A DNA stretch of 64,000 bases, from NCBI RefSeq assembly GCF_021401125.1, contig NZ_JACBFQ010000002.1:124001-188000 (forward strand), in the 5' to 3' direction. Under the pieces are notes generated by a model. That model was not told the DNA's origin and searched no databases. It saw only the letters and a program-made list of their open reading frames with translations. This stretch comes from Xanthobacter sp. NM-59. GTDB taxonomy: Bacteria; Pseudomonadota; Alphaproteobacteria; Rhizobiales; Xanthobacteraceae. The stretch's first letter is position 1, and every line of letters starts with the position of its first letter. This document shows positions 20,073-29,586 of this stretch, piece by piece. A program made the position numbers and the translations under genes.

Positions 20073-21137
20073 TTAACCGCCCGTGGTGCTCATGTGGCGC
20101 TGCACCGCCGGGCCATGGGCGCGATCGATGACGAAGTCGTGGCCCTTGGGTTTGCGGAAGATGGCGGCGTCGATGGCCGTGTTAAGGGCCTCGTCCGAGG
20201 CCGAGGCGCGCAGCGGGGCCCGCAGGTCCGCCGCATCCTCCTGGCCGAGGCACATATAGAGGGTGCCCGTGCAGGTGACACGCACCCGGTTGCAGCCCTC
20301 GCAGAAATTGTGGGTGAGCGGGGTGATGAAGCCGAGCCGCCCCCCGGTCTCCTTCACCTCCACATAGCGGGCGGGCCCGCCGGTGCGATAGGCGATGTCG
20401 GTGAGGGTGAAGCGCTCCTCAAGGCGGGCGCGCACAGTGTCGAGGGGCAGATACTGGTCCACCCGGTCCTCGCCCGTATCGCCCAGCGGCATCACCTCGA
20501 TGAGGGAGAGGTCGTGCCCCTCGCCGTGGGCCCATTCCATGATGCGGGCGATCTCATGCTCGTTCACACCCTTGAGGGCCACCGCATTGATTTTCACCTT
20601 GATGCCCGCCGCCTTGGCGGCCGCGATGCCGTCCAGCACGCGGGAAAGGTCGCCCCAGCGGGTGATGGCGCGGAAGGTGTCCGCATCGAGCGTGTCGAGG
20701 GAAACGTTCACCCGCCGCACGCCGCAACCGGCCAGGTCGCCCGCATAGCGCGCGAGCAGCGACCCATTGGTGGTGAGCGTCAGCTCGTCGAGCCGGCCGG
20801 TTTCCAGATGGCGCGAGAGGCTGTGGAACAGGGTCATCACGTCCCGCCGCACCAGGGGCTCGCCGCCGGTGAGGCGCAGGCGCCGCACACCGCGCTGCAC
20901 GAAGGCGCTGCACAGGCGGTCCAGCTCCTCCAGGGTGAGAAGGTCCGGCTTGGGCAGGAAGGTCATGTGCTCGGACATGCAATAGACGCAGCGAAAATCG
21001 CATCGGTCCGTCACCGAGACCCGAAGATAGGTCACCGCGCGACCGAACGTATCCACCAGCGGCCCCGCCTCGCGGCCCGCCGCCACGCCGGGCCGGTCCA
21101 TCAGGTCTCTCGACACAGCACTCACCGTCGCGCTCAC
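20073..21137 (-). CDS. moaA: GTP 3',8-cyclase (molybdenum cofactor)
   Basis: 354 residues. Radical-SAM enzyme that turns GTP into 3',8-cyclo-7,8-dihydro-GTP, the first step of molybdopterin synthesis. The SAM cluster CDFRCVYC is at residues 46-53; the second cluster motif, CEGC followed by a Cys in VTCTGT, is near the C-terminal third. The protein ends in the conserved Gly-Gly needed for activity. The GTG at 21137 is chosen because AGGAGAGG lies 7 nt upstream; the frame extends 11 codons further. It is divergent from the DUF971 gene. No other mo-cofactor genes are in the window. Confidence 0.95.
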   Translation of the reverse strand: MSATVSAVSRDLMDRPGVAAGREAGPLVDTFGRAVTYLRVSVTDRCDFRCVYCMSEHMTFLPKPDLLTLEELDRLCSAFVQRGVRRLRLTGGEPLVRRDVMTLFHSLSRHLETGRLDELTLTTNGSLLARYAGDLAGCGVRRVNVSLDTLDADTFRAITRWGDLSRVLDGIAAAKAAGIKVKINAVALKGVNEHEIARIMEWAHGEGHDLSLIEVMPLGDTGEDRVDQYLPLDTVRARLEERFTLTDIAYRTGGPARYVEVKETGGRLGFITPLTHNFCEGCNRVRVTCTGTLYMCLGQEDAADLRAPLRASASDEALNTAIDAAIFRKPKGHDFVIDRAHGPAVQRHMSTTGG

Positions 21138-21338
21138 GTCGCCTCTCTCCTGGCCATCCACCCCACGCACCCCGACCGCCGGCTTTTCGCCGATCTCACG
21201 GGAGCCCGTCGCCGCCTGCGGCAGCGCGCGGACTTCGGCGCCCGTTCCTTATATCGTATGCAACAGAGCCATGAACAGGGATGCGGGCGCACAAAGCCGT
21301 GCCCGTTGGACATCCCGCCCAGACAGGGAACATGCGTC

Positions 21339-21749
21339 ATGACCGAACAGATCACCCAGCAGGAAACGCCCCTCGCCGCAGCCCCGCAGCCCGTGCCGGC
21401 CGCCTGGCCCAGCGAGATCCGACTTGCCGCCGACAAAAGCGCGCTCGACATCGCCTTCGACGATGGCGCCCGCTTCTCCATTCCCGCCGAGCTGCTTCGG
21501 GTGGAAAGCCCCTCGGCCGAGGTGCAGGGCCATGCGCCCTATGAGAAGATCACGGTGGCGGCCAAGCGCGCCGTGCGCATCACCGGCATCGAGATGACGG
21601 GCAATTACGCCATCCGCATCACCTTCGACGATGGCCATTCCACCGGCATCTATCCGTGGGCCCTGCTCTACCGCTACGGCCGCGACCAGACGGCGCTGAT
21701 GGCCGCCTACGTCGACGCCCTCAAGGCCCGCGGGCTCTCGCGCGACTGA
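21339..21749 (+). CDS. DUF971 domain protein
   Basis: 136 residues. After a Gln/Pro/Ala-rich N-terminus (~22 residues) comes a DUF971 domain: WPSEIRLAADKSALDIAFDD, a central VESPSAEVQGHAP, and ITFDDGHSTGIYPWALLYRYG at the end (given in parts). DUF971 occurs alone, fused to Mrp-type ATPases and in oxygenases of the gamma-butyrobetaine type, and is thought to be linked to Fe-S metabolism. Its divergent position to moaA, which needs two Fe-S clusters, fits but does not prove this. The ATG at 21339 has CAGGGAA about 9 nt upstream. Confidence 0.85.
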   Translation: MTEQITQQETPLAAAPQPVPAAWPSEIRLAADKSALDIAFDDGARFSIPAELLRVESPSAEVQGHAPYEKITVAAKRAVRITGIEMTGNYAIRITFDDGHSTGIYPWALLYRYGRDQTALMAAYVDALKARGLSRD

Positions 21750-21773
21750 CCGTCCGGGCCGCGCCGGACGACC

Positions 21774-23522
21774 TCAGGACAGGCCGGCGATGAAGCCGTC
21801 GGGGGCCACGTAGATGTGCTCCGACGCCGGGTGGGACGGCAGGCCCGGCATGGTCATGATGTCGCCCGCATAGGCCACCACGAAGCCGGCGCCCGCCGAC
21901 AGGCGCACGTCGCGGATGGGCAGAGCGTGCCCGCTCGGCGCGTTGCGCAAGGTGGGGTCGGCGGAGAAGGAGTATTGGGTCTTCGCCATGCACACCGGCA
22001 GCCGGCCGAAACCCGCCGCCTCGAACTCCCTGAGGCGGTTGGTGGCGGCGGTGGAGAAGTCCACCCGGCCGGCGGCATAGATCTCCCGCGCCACGGTCTC
22101 GATCTTCTCCTTCAGCGGCATCTCGTCCGGGTAAAGGAGGCGGAAGCTGCTCGGCCGCTCGGCCAGGGCCTTCACCGCGCGGGCCAGCTCCTCGGCGCCG
22201 GCGCCGCCATCGGCCCAGTGGGAGCACACATGCACCTCGACGCCCATGGCCGCGAGCGCCGCGCGCACGGCCTCCACCTCGGCCGGGGTGTCGGTGGTGA
22301 AGCGGTTGAGCGCCACCGCGACGGGCAGCCCGAACTTGCCGAGATTCTCCACATGGCGCTTGAGATTGGCGGTTCCGGCCAGCACCGCCGCGACATTCTC
22401 CGGGCCCAGCTCCTTCACCGGCACGCCGCCATGCATCTTCAGCGCCCGGATGGTGGCCACCACCACCGCCGCCGAGGGGGCAAGGCCCGCCTGCCGGCAC
22501 TTGATGTCGAGGAACTTCTCGGCCCCGAGATCGGCGCCGAAGCCCGCCTCGGTCACCACATAATCGGCCAGGGCCAGGGCGCTCCGGGTGGCCATCACCG
22601 AATTGCAGCCATGGGCGATGTTGGCGAAGGGGCCGCCATGCACCAGAGCGGGCGTGCCCTCCATGGTCTGCACCAGGTTCGGCTGGAAGGCGTCGCGCAG
22701 CAGCGCCACCATGGAGCCGATGCCACCCAGCTCTTCTGCGCTCACCATGCGCCGGCCGCGCGTCTGGCCCACCACCATGCGCGCGAGGCGGGCGTCGAGG
22801 TCCTCCAGGCTGTCGGCCAGGCAGAAGATGGCCATCACCTCGCTCGCCACCGTGATGTCGAACCCATCCTCGCGAGGGAAGCCGTTGCCGGGGCCGCCGA
22901 GGCCGATGGTGATGGAGCGGAGCGCGCGGTCGTTCAGGTCCATCACCCGCCGCCAGACGATGCGCCGGGCGTCGAGATCCAGGCTGTTGCCCCAATAGAT
23001 GTGATTGTCGATCAGCGCCGAGAGCAGATTGTGGGCGGCGGAGATGGCGTGGATGTCGCCATTGAAGTGCAGGTTGATGTCCTGCATGGGGATGATCTGC
23101 GCCCGCCCGCCGCCGGTGGCGCCGCCCTTGGCGCCGAACACCGGGCCGAGGGAGGGCTCGCGCAGACACACGGCGGTGCTGGCGCCGAGCCGCGAGAGGG
23201 CGTCACCGAGGCCGATGGTGGTGGTGGTCTTGCCCTCCCCCGCCGGCGTGGGGCTGATGGCCGTGACCAGGATGAGCTTGCCCTTGTGCCCGCCCACCGG
23301 CGTTGCCGCCGGCTGCTCCCGGTCGAATCCCGCCCCCGCGCCGGCCTCGAGATCGGCGATGAAATCGAGAGAAAGCTTCGCCTTGTGCGGGCCGTAACGG
23401 AAGATGGCGTCGGCCGGAATGGAGAGCTTCGCCGCCACCTGCTCGATGGGCAGCGGCGTCACGCTCGCGGCGATGGCGGCATCCGAGGCCGGGTCGATGG
23501 GGCGGGCGGTTCTTTGGTGCAT
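21774..23522 (-). CDS. fhs: Formate--tetrahydrofolate ligase
   Basis: 582 residues, slightly longer than usual because of a ~15-residue N-terminal extension. ATP-dependent ligation of formate to tetrahydrofolate, feeding C1 units into purines, serine or methylotrophic metabolism. The P-loop [14 protein letters not shown] is at about residues 92-105; [19 protein letters not shown] and [14 protein letters not shown] are diagnostic (each within the first third). The sequence looks complete to [12 protein letters not shown] near the C-terminus. It stands alone, 220 bp downstream of the diguanylate cyclase gene on the same strand. No folD or formate dehydrogenase is nearby. Confidence 0.96.
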   Translation of the reverse strand: MHQRTARPIDPASDAAIAASVTPLPIEQVAAKLSIPADAIFRYGPHKAKLSLDFIADLEAGAGAGFDREQPAATPVGGHKGKLILVTAISPTPAGEGKTTTTIGLGDALSRLGASTAVCLREPSLGPVFGAKGGATGGGRAQIIPMQDINLHFNGDIHAISAAHNLLSALIDNHIYWGNSLDLDARRIVWRRVMDLNDRALRSITIGLGGPGNGFPREDGFDITVASEVMAIFCLADSLEDLDARLARMVVGQTRGRRMVSAEELGGIGSMVALLRDAFQPNLVQTMEGTPALVHGGPFANIAHGCNSVMATRSALALADYVVTEAGFGADLGAEKFLDIKCRQAGLAPSAAVVVATIRALKMHGGVPVKELGPENVAAVLAGTANLKRHVENLGKFGLPVAVALNRFTTDTPAEVEAVRAALAAMGVEVHVCSHWADGGAGAEELARAVKALAERPSSFRLLYPDEMPLKEKIETVAREIYAAGRVDFSTAATNRLREFEAAGFGRLPVCMAKTQYSFSADPTLRNAPSGHALPIRDVRLSAGAGFVVAYAGDIMTMPGLPSHPASEHIYVAPDGFIAGLS

Positions 23523-23743
23523 CGGTCGTTTCCGGGGCGGCAGGGCGAGCCGACCCTAATGCACCCTTTGCTTCTCCCGCAACGCGGGATGGCGCCTCCA
23601 GGCACCGAAATCGCGCTCCGAAGGCGCGAAATGCACATTCGGATGGGCTCGAGGACCCCATCCGGCGCCCATTTCGGCCGCCCCGTGGCGAAAATCCGCC
23701 TTCAGCGTCTCCCGAGCCGCCTCCGGGAGCGAGGCGCCAGCGG

Positions 23744-24940
23744 CTAATCCACCGGCACCTTTTGGTCGAGCAGGCAGCGGTCGCGGCCGGCGCGCTTGGC
23801 GGCATACACCATGAGATCGGCGCGGTGGATGAGCTCGGCCAGGGTTTCCGTGGGCCCGGCCTGGGCGACACCGAAGCTGGCGGTAACCGCGCGGCCATCG
23901 CTCAGCTCGTCGAAGCGGGTGGCGCGCAGGACCCCGCGCACCCGCTCGACAATGGCAAGGGCCGCCTCGCCCGAGGCGCGCGGCAGCAGCAGGACGAATT
24001 CCTCGCCGCCGAACCGCGCGGCCACGTCCCAGTGTCGCAGCTCGCTGGAGACGATGTCCGAGAACTGCCGCAGCACCCGGTCTCCCACCGCGTGGCCGAA
24101 GGTATCGTTGATGGATTTGAAGTGGTCGAGATCGCAATAGGCCACGCTCAGCGGCCGCATGCCGGCATTGTTCCAGAGCGGCGTCGCCACCAGGTGGAAT
24201 CCGCGCCGGTTGAGCAGGCCGGTGAGTGTATCGGAGCCGCTCTCGCGCCGGAAATCCTCGATCACGTCCAGCGCCACCGCCACGAACAGCATGAGCGCGA
24301 TGAGAAGGCCGCTGATGAAAACGCTGAAGTTCATCACCTGCCAGAACGGCGAGGACGAGAAACCCTTGCGCATCTCCACCGGATCCGCCCCCGCGGCGAT
24401 CAGGGCATCATAGCGGGCGAGATCCCCCGCGATGGGCGCGGTGAGAAGGGTGCGCACGAAGAAATGCAGGCCGAAGACCAGCAGCACCCAGAAAAAGGAT
24501 TGATCCAGAAGCCCCCTGCGGGTGCGAAGGCGCAAGGCCGCCAAGGTCACCATGAACCCATAGCCAAAGTTCTGCACGTAGATGCGCAGCAGAAGGCTTC
24601 GGTCCACATAATAGAAATAGGTGGTCAGCGCGACGACCGCGAGGGCCAGCGCCACCGTCAGCTTCTCCTGTCCAGGCTCCTGGAAGCGCAAGCTGACCCC
24701 CTTCACCAGAAGGGAGATGCAAAGCGTGTAGATGACCGTCGAGATGACCGAATTCAGCCCCGGATCCCGCGGGATGAACAGCATCTGCGTCAGCGCCGCG
24801 AGCGCGTAGCAAAGGAAGGCGAACGACAGCACCAGGATGTAGAGCCGCTCGCGCCTATGCGTCCAGACACCAAAATAGAGCGCGGAAAAGAAGAAGGCGA
24901 CAATCGGCCCCGTGTAAAGATAAAGGCCGCCGCTGGCCAT
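23744..24940 (-). CDS. Membrane-bound diguanylate cyclase
   Basis: 398 residues: about seven hydrophobic helices in the first ~230 residues, then one GGDEF domain. The active site reads GGEEF and is preceded, exactly five residues upstream, by RHWD, an intact inhibitory RxxD site. DLDHFKSINDTFGH is the typical metal/GTP motif. It should synthesise c-di-GMP with product inhibition, in contrast to the GGDEF-EAL protein at 1-1812. The ATG at 24940 has GGAGGAG 5 nt upstream; the frame extends 24 codons more. A weak hairpin, CTCCCG (23709-23714) with CGGGAG (23724-23729), lies just after its stop. Confidence 0.92.
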   Translation of the reverse strand: MASGGLYLYTGPIVAFFFSALYFGVWTHRRERLYILVLSFAFLCYALAALTQMLFIPRDPGLNSVISTVIYTLCISLLVKGVSLRFQEPGQEKLTVALALAVVALTTYFYYVDRSLLLRIYVQNFGYGFMVTLAALRLRTRRGLLDQSFFWVLLVFGLHFFVRTLLTAPIAGDLARYDALIAAGADPVEMRKGFSSSPFWQVMNFSVFISGLLIALMLFVAVALDVIEDFRRESGSDTLTGLLNRRGFHLVATPLWNNAGMRPLSVAYCDLDHFKSINDTFGHAVGDRVLRQFSDIVSSELRHWDVAARFGGEEFVLLLPRASGEAALAIVERVRGVLRATRFDELSDGRAVTASFGVAQAGPTETLAELIHRADLMVYAAKRAGRDRCLLDQKVPVD

Positions 24941-25161
24941 GTTCTCCTCCACACCCCAATGTGCCGCCGCTTGAGCTGCGGTCCTTTCCGCCCGAAACGA
25001 CTGTGCCTGCACTGCCCGCCGCCCCGACCGGCGCGGAGGTTAGCGCGATCCGGCTACGGCGTGCAGTGGCTTTGCATCCGGAAACGGAGGAAGCCGAGGC
25101 CCACCGGTGAAGAAAAGGCTCCCGGTCCACCCCGCCGCGCGGGTCGCTGGAAGGCGCTGCC

Positions 25162-25563
25162 TCAGCGCCGGTAGAGCCAGATCCGCAATTCGTCCTTCAG
25201 CCGGCGGAAATCGTAGAAGGTGAAGGCCAACAGCGCCGTCGCGCACAAAGCCAGCACCAGCGACACCGCGCCCGGCCAATCGAGGGCGGAGGAGCAGAAA
25301 TCATAGACCAGGTAGGTCAGGAGCAGGGTGACCGCGAGGGCCACGCCGAAATAGATGCGCGCATCGAGCCGCGCCAGCGCGATGCCCACGCCCACCCAGA
25401 TGACGACGGCGATCAGAATCGCCCAGCCCCAGCCCAGCCCGAACTGGCGCGCCACGAAATTGCCGCCGGCGGCGCACAGCAGCACGAAGCCGACCAGCAG
25501 CAGCAGGCCCGCCCGAAGGCGGAGGATGGAGGCTTTTCGTGCTCCGGTCATTGGGCTGGACAT
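25162..25563 (-). CDS. Hypothetical four-helix membrane protein
   Basis: 133 residues from the ATG at 25563, with AAGGGA about 8 nt upstream. Four hydrophobic helices: LLLLVGFVLLCAAGGNF, WGWAILIAVVIWVGVGIAL, YFGVALAVTLLLTYLV and AVSLVLALCATALLAFTFY. It ends in a basic tail (RRLKDELRIWLYRR). I do not recognise a family. It is divergent from the lipid kinase gene (118 bp between starts). The frame is open for 245 codons further upstream, but that part is the shadow of the kinase gene. Confidence 0.7.
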   Translation of the reverse strand: MSSPMTGARKASILRLRAGLLLLVGFVLLCAAGGNFVARQFGLGWGWAILIAVVIWVGVGIALARLDARIYFGVALAVTLLLTYLVYDFCSSALDWPGAVSLVLALCATALLAFTFYDFRRLKDELRIWLYRR

Positions 25564-25680
25564 GGTGCATCCCTTGCGATGAAAGCGAGCCACTCCACAT
25601 GGGGGACACCAAGGCGGGAATCCAGCGCGAATTCCCGCTGCAAAGTCCTTTTCGGCGCGAAGCGGCCCGGGGAGCCTACG

Positions 25681-26601
25681 ATGCGGCGAATGCTGGTGGT
25701 ACTCAATGCCAAAGCCGGCCGGGTGCTCGATCTCGGCGCCGAGCCCGTGCGCCGGCAGGTGGAAGCGGCCTTGACCCGCGCCGATCTCGACGTTCAGGTC
25801 GTGCTGGCCACCGGGGAGGAGATGTGCCGCCAGATCCGCGAGGCGCCCGCGGCGGGCCATGACATCGTGGTGGTGGGCGCCGGCGACGGCACCCTCTCCT
25901 ATGCCGCCTCCGTGCTGGCTGGAACCGACACCGTGCTGGGCATCCTGCCGCTCGGCACCATGAACCTGCTTGCCCACGATATCGGTCTGCCCCGCGACCT
26001 CGACGGGGCGCTCGCCGCCCTCACCGACGCCCACCCCATGCGGATCGACCTCGGCACCATCAATGGGCGGCCCTTCCATGGCGTCTCCGGCGTCGGCTTC
26101 TTCAGCCAGATGGCGCTGGCGCGCGAGCAGGCGCGCGAGCATCATGGGCGCGTGGCGGGCTGGCTCATTGCCCTGGCGAAGGCAGCCTTCCGGGCCGGGC
26201 GTTTTTCCCTGGAGCTGGAAATCTCTGGGGTTTCCCATCCGGTGGAGGCCTATGCCGCCCTTGTCACCGTCAACGCCTTCGACGCGCCTGGCCTGCACCG
26301 TTCAAGGCTCGATGGCGGGGAGCTTGAAGTGCTGGTGGCGGAAGATCGCGGCACCCTGGCGCGCCTGAAGGCGGGCGCGGACGTGCTGGTGGGCGCCTGG
26401 CGTGACAATCCCGCCATCCATCGCTTCACCAGCCCACGCCTCACCATCCACGCCCGGCGCAGCCGCGCCTGGGTCGCCACCGATGGCGAGGCCACCCGCG
26501 AAAGCCTGCCCCTGCGTTATGCCATCGCCCCTGGTGCCCTGCGGCTGCTGGTTCCGCGCGGCGCCGCGCAATGGCGCCATCACGACGAGGAGATCACCTA
26601 G
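25681..26601 (+). CDS. Diacylglycerol/lipid kinase family protein (YegS/DagK-like)
   Basis: 306 residues. N-terminal NAD-kinase-like fold with the nucleotide motif VGAGDGTLSYAAS near residue 62 (usual form GGDGT; here Ala replaces the second Gly) and LPLGTMNLLAHDIGLP near 92. The C-terminal half is the beta-sandwich lid with IAPGALRLLVP at the end. Such kinases phosphorylate diacylglycerol, sphingosine-like lipids or other lipid alcohols; the substrate cannot be set. The ATG at 25681 has GGGGAG 6 nt upstream; an ATG at 25690 is an alternative. A dispersed repeat begins at its stop codon. Confidence 0.88.
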   Translation: MRRMLVVLNAKAGRVLDLGAEPVRRQVEAALTRADLDVQVVLATGEEMCRQIREAPAAGHDIVVVGAGDGTLSYAASVLAGTDTVLGILPLGTMNLLAHDIGLPRDLDGALAALTDAHPMRIDLGTINGRPFHGVSGVGFFSQMALAREQAREHHGRVAGWLIALAKAAFRAGRFSLELEISGVSHPVEAYAALVTVNAFDAPGLHRSRLDGGELEVLVAEDRGTLARLKAGADVLVGAWRDNPAIHRFTSPRLTIHARRSRAWVATDGEATRESLPLRYAIAPGALRLLVPRGAAQWRHHDEEIT

Positions 26602-26665
26602 AGCGCCAGCCGGCGAAGCGGCACCGGCGCGCGTGAGGGAGCCGCGTTAAAACAAAGGGATCAGC
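26600..26665 (+). repeat. Dispersed palindromic intergenic repeat of Hyphomicrobiales type
   Basis: Starting at the lipid kinase stop, the sequence reads GAGCGCCAGCCGGCGAAGCG, then CACCGGCGCGCGTGA and GCGTTAAAACAAAGGGATC. It follows the layout of an intergenic repeat often seen in Hyphomicrobiales genomes (AGCGAAG...ACCGG...CGCGTGA...GCGTTAAAACAAA, from memory). GCCGG and CCGGC form its inner stem. Only this copy is in the window. Confidence 0.55.
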
Positions 26666-26850
26666 AGCTTCTCTGCTTCCATGAGAGGCGAAGCGCGTCG
26701 GCGCTGGGCCCCTCCGGCTGGAACAAGATCCCGAAATCATCGCTCCACGCGGCGACTGCGGATATGCTCGCGTCCCCATCCTCAGCTCACCGTGCCCATG
26801 CCTTCCGCCCTCGCCCTCTCCCGCGCCACTCCCGTTCCGGCGGCGGCGTG

Positions 26851-27564
26851 ATGGATTTTCCGACCCCGCTCATCCCCGCCCGCCTGATCCGTCGCTACAA
26901 GCGCTTTCTGGCCGATGTCACGCTGGAAGACGGCACCGAGACCACGGTCCACGTGGCCAATTCCGGCGCCATGACCGGCCTTGATGCGCCCGGCAGCCAG
27001 GTCTGGCTCTCCCGCTCCGCCAATCCGGCCCGCAAGCTGCCTTTGAGCTGGGAGCTGGTGGAGGCGGATTTCGGCGCCGGGCCGGAGCTCGTGGGCGTCA
27101 ACACCATGCACCCCAATGCCCTGGTCGCCGAGGCCATCGCCGCCGGGCAGGTGGATGGCCTGCGTGGCTATGGCGGGCTGCGGCGGGAGGTGAAATACGG
27201 CCACAACAGCCGCATCGACATCCTCCTGGAGCACAACGCCCGCCCGGCCTGCCTGGTGGAAGTGAAGAACGTGCACCTGATGCGCGCCGCCGGCGCCGCC
27301 GAGTTTCCCGATTGCGTCACCGCGCGCGGCTCCAAGCATCTCAACGAGCTGGCCGCCCAGGTGCGGGAAGGGCGGCGGGCGGTGATGGTCTATATCAGCC
27401 AGATCGGCTCGGCCCGCTCCATCGCGCTCGCCCGCGACCTCGACCCGGCCTATGGCGCCGCCTTCGATGCCGCCCGCGCCGAGGGCGTGGAGGCCATTGC
27501 CCTGCTGTGCCGCATCACCCTTCAGGGCATCACCGTCGCGGGCGAAATTCCCATGCTCGGATGA
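26851..27564 (+). CDS. sfsA: SfsA family sugar-fermentation stimulation protein
   Basis: 237 residues, full length. SfsA is a DNA-binding, nuclease-like protein of poorly understood role. Recognisable segments are [10 protein letters not shown] near residue 14, [11 protein letters not shown] near 33, [14 protein letters not shown] near 83, [12 protein letters not shown] near 109 and [10 protein letters not shown] near 128, the last with the nuclease-like E-V-K. The ATG at 26851 follows GGCGGCGGCGTG without a clear ribosome binding site. It precedes map by 115 bp on the same strand, but a candidate promoter lies between them. Confidence 0.93.
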   Translation: MDFPTPLIPARLIRRYKRFLADVTLEDGTETTVHVANSGAMTGLDAPGSQVWLSRSANPARKLPLSWELVEADFGAGPELVGVNTMHPNALVAEAIAAGQVDGLRGYGGLRREVKYGHNSRIDILLEHNARPACLVEVKNVHLMRAAGAAEFPDCVTARGSKHLNELAAQVREGRRAVMVYISQIGSARSIALARDLDPAYGAAFDAARAEGVEAIALLCRITLQGITVAGEIPMLG

Positions 27565-27584
27565 CCTTCATGGAGGCACAGCGC

Positions 27585-27612
27585 TTGCTTTGGCGGCAAG
27601 TTGGCATAAATC
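27585..27612 (+). promoter_or_regulatory. Candidate sigma-70 promoter for map
   Basis: TTGCTT (27585-27590), a 16-bp spacer, and TAAATC (27607-27612), 67 bp before the map ATG. CTTGC/GCAAG around 27584-27600 forms a short inverted repeat within it. The boxes are recognised by eye only. Confidence 0.35.
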
Positions 27613-27679
27613 TTGGGGGATATATCCGATACGACAGACGCGGCCGCGCCCTGGCGCCGGCCAGCGATAAGGCAGGACC

Positions 27680-28507
27680 ATGACCTATGTGGAGGCGGCG
27701 GACGCGCCGCTCAGAAAGACCGGACACATCAAGCTCTACGGCCCGGAAGGGTTCGAGGGCATGCGCAAGGCCGGTCGCCTCGCCGCCGAGATTCTCGATG
27801 CCATCGCCGAGATGATCGGCCCCGGCGTGACCACCGCCGCCGTGGACGACCTGGTCTATGAGTACGCGGTCTCCCACGGCGCTTATTCCGCCACTTTGAT
27901 GTATCGCGGCTACCGCTATTCGGTGTGCACCTCCATCAACCATGTGGTCTGCCACGGCATGCCCAATGCCAAGCCGCTGCGCGAAGGCGACATCGTGAAC
28001 GTCGATGTCACCATCGTTCTCGACGGCTGGTACGGCGATTCGAGCCGCATGTTCGCCATTGGCGAGATCCCCCGCCGGGCCGAGCGGCTGCTGGATGTGA
28101 CCTACGAATCCATGATGCGCGGCATCGCCGCCATCAAGCCCGGCGGCCATGTGGGCGACATCGGCGCCGCCATCCAGGAATTCGTGGAGCCGCAGCACAT
28201 GAGCGTGGTGCGCGACTTCTGCGGCCATGGCGTAGGCCGCGTGTTCCATGACGAGCCCAACATCGTGCATGTGGGCCAGCGTGGCACCGGGCCGGAACTG
28301 GTGCCCGGCATGATCTTCACCGTCGAGCCCATGATCAATCTCGGCCGCCCGCATGTGAAGGTGCTCTCCGACGGCTGGACCGCCGTCACGCGCGACCGCT
28401 CGCTCTCCGCCCAGTTCGAGCATGCGGTAGGCGTGACCGAGACGGGCGTCGAGATCTTCACCCTCAGCCCCAAGGGCTACCACAAGCCCCCCTACGCCAC
28501 CGTGTGA
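27680..28507 (+). CDS. map: Methionine aminopeptidase, type I
   Basis: 275 residues. Removes initiator methionine from new proteins; uses two metal ions. The ligands are visible: D in VNVDVT, D in GDSSRMF, H in [11 protein letters not shown] in FTVEPMI and E in QFEHAVGVT. The N-terminal ~15 residues before [19 protein letters not shown] are a typical alphaproteobacterial extension. GGCAGGACC lies just before the ATG. The downstream radC gene follows by 124 bp on the same strand, a pairing seen widely in alphaproteobacteria. Confidence 0.96.
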   Translation: MTYVEAADAPLRKTGHIKLYGPEGFEGMRKAGRLAAEILDAIAEMIGPGVTTAAVDDLVYEYAVSHGAYSATLMYRGYRYSVCTSINHVVCHGMPNAKPLREGDIVNVDVTIVLDGWYGDSSRMFAIGEIPRRAERLLDVTYESMMRGIAAIKPGGHVGDIGAAIQEFVEPQHMSVVRDFCGHGVGRVFHDEPNIVHVGQRGTGPELVPGMIFTVEPMINLGRPHVKVLSDGWTAVTRDRSLSAQFEHAVGVTETGVEIFTLSPKGYHKPPYATV

Positions 28508-28631
28508 CGGCGGCGCGCCCCGAAGCGGGGACGCGGCCCGCGGCGACGTAGCCTGGCTGCGGCGAAACACGCACCATCGGGATGGATCGTTTCGATGCAT
28601 CCGCATGCCTGGAGTGGCGGGGAAGGAACCC

Positions 28632-29336
28632 ATGGCGGAAGAGCCCGACGGTGGCCTGAGCGAGGCCCCGCACTTCCACGGCCATCGCGATCGCCTGCGT
28701 GCCCGCTTCCGGGAGGCAGGCGCGCAGGCGCTCGCGGATTACGAGCTCCTGGAGCTGATCCTGTTCCGCGCCATCCCCCGGCGCGACGTGAAGCCCCTGG
28801 CCAAGGCCCTGGTGGAACGGTTCGGCTCGTTCGCCGAGGTCATCACCGCTCCCGCCTCGCTGCTGGCCCAGGTGCCCGGCGTGAAGGACGCCATCATCAC
28901 CGAGCTGAAGCTGGCGGAAGCCGCCGCCCAAAGGCTGGCCAAGGGGCAGGTGAAGCGCCGCCCCGCCCTCTCCTCCTGGAGCGCGGTGATCGATTATTGC
29001 CGCACCGCCATGGCCTATGCCGAGCGCGAGCAGGTGCGGGTTCTGTTCCTGGACAAGCGCAACCAGCTCATCACCGATGAGGTGCTCCAGACCGGCACGG
29101 TGGACCACGCCCCGGTCTATCCGCGCGAGGTGGTGAAGCGCGCCCTGGAGGTTTCCGCCTCGGCGCTGATCCTGTGCCACAACCACCCCTCGGGCGACCC
29201 CACGCCCTCGCGCGCAGACATCGACATGACCCGCAAGATCATCGATGTGGCAAAGCCGCTCGGCATCGAGGTCCACGACCACATCATCGTCGGCAAGGAT
29301 GGCCACGCCAGCCTCAAGGGCCTGCGCCTGATCTGA
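28632..29336 (+). CDS. radC: RadC family JAB1/MPN protein
   Basis: 234 residues. An N-terminal helix-hairpin-helix-like region (about residues 20-95, with [10 protein letters not shown]) precedes a JAB/MPN+ metalloprotease-like domain. The metal motif [14 protein letters not shown] is complete and lies near residue 185. Despite its name, a DNA-repair role is doubtful. The ATG at 28632 has GGAAGGA 3-5 nt upstream; the frame allows a start at 28605. Located after map. Confidence 0.94.
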   Translation: MAEEPDGGLSEAPHFHGHRDRLRARFREAGAQALADYELLELILFRAIPRRDVKPLAKALVERFGSFAEVITAPASLLAQVPGVKDAIITELKLAEAAAQRLAKGQVKRRPALSSWSAVIDYCRTAMAYAEREQVRVLFLDKRNQLITDEVLQTGTVDHAPVYPREVVKRALEVSASALILCHNHPSGDPTPSRADIDMTRKIIDVAKPLGIEVHDHIIVGKDGHASLKGLRLI

Positions 29337-29524
29337 CGCCTTCGCCAAACCCGCGACAGCTGCGCCCCCAAACGCCTTTTGCCTTCGAGGCGCCCTAACG
29401 GACCCGCCGCGCCTTCGCTTGGCCCGAGCGGCGTGAGCGCACGTATGTGCCAAGTCAGCCCCGGCGTGCCAAATCGACCCCGGCTCGCGTGGAGTAAGCG
29501 CATCAGCTCAAGACGCCAGGGCCC

Positions 29525-29561
29525 CAAAAGAAAAAGGGCGCCGCGCGAGTGCGCGACGCCC
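29525..29561 (-). terminator. Rho-independent terminator of the porin gene
   Basis: In the minus-strand transcript the stem GGGCG-T-CGCGC / GCGCG-G-CGCCC (one mismatch, loop ACTC, 29536-29561) is followed by a T-rich run (complement of AAAAGAAAAA, 29526-29535). It lies 26 bp after the porin stop. Confidence 0.8.
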
Positions 29562-29586
29562 CTCATCCGTCAGATGACGGAAGATA

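Noticed and set aside
25564-26298. N-terminal extension of the small membrane protein at 25162-25563
   Set aside because: The upstream 245 codons are antisense to the lipid kinase gene and are not protein-like; a ribosome binding site supports the start at 25563.
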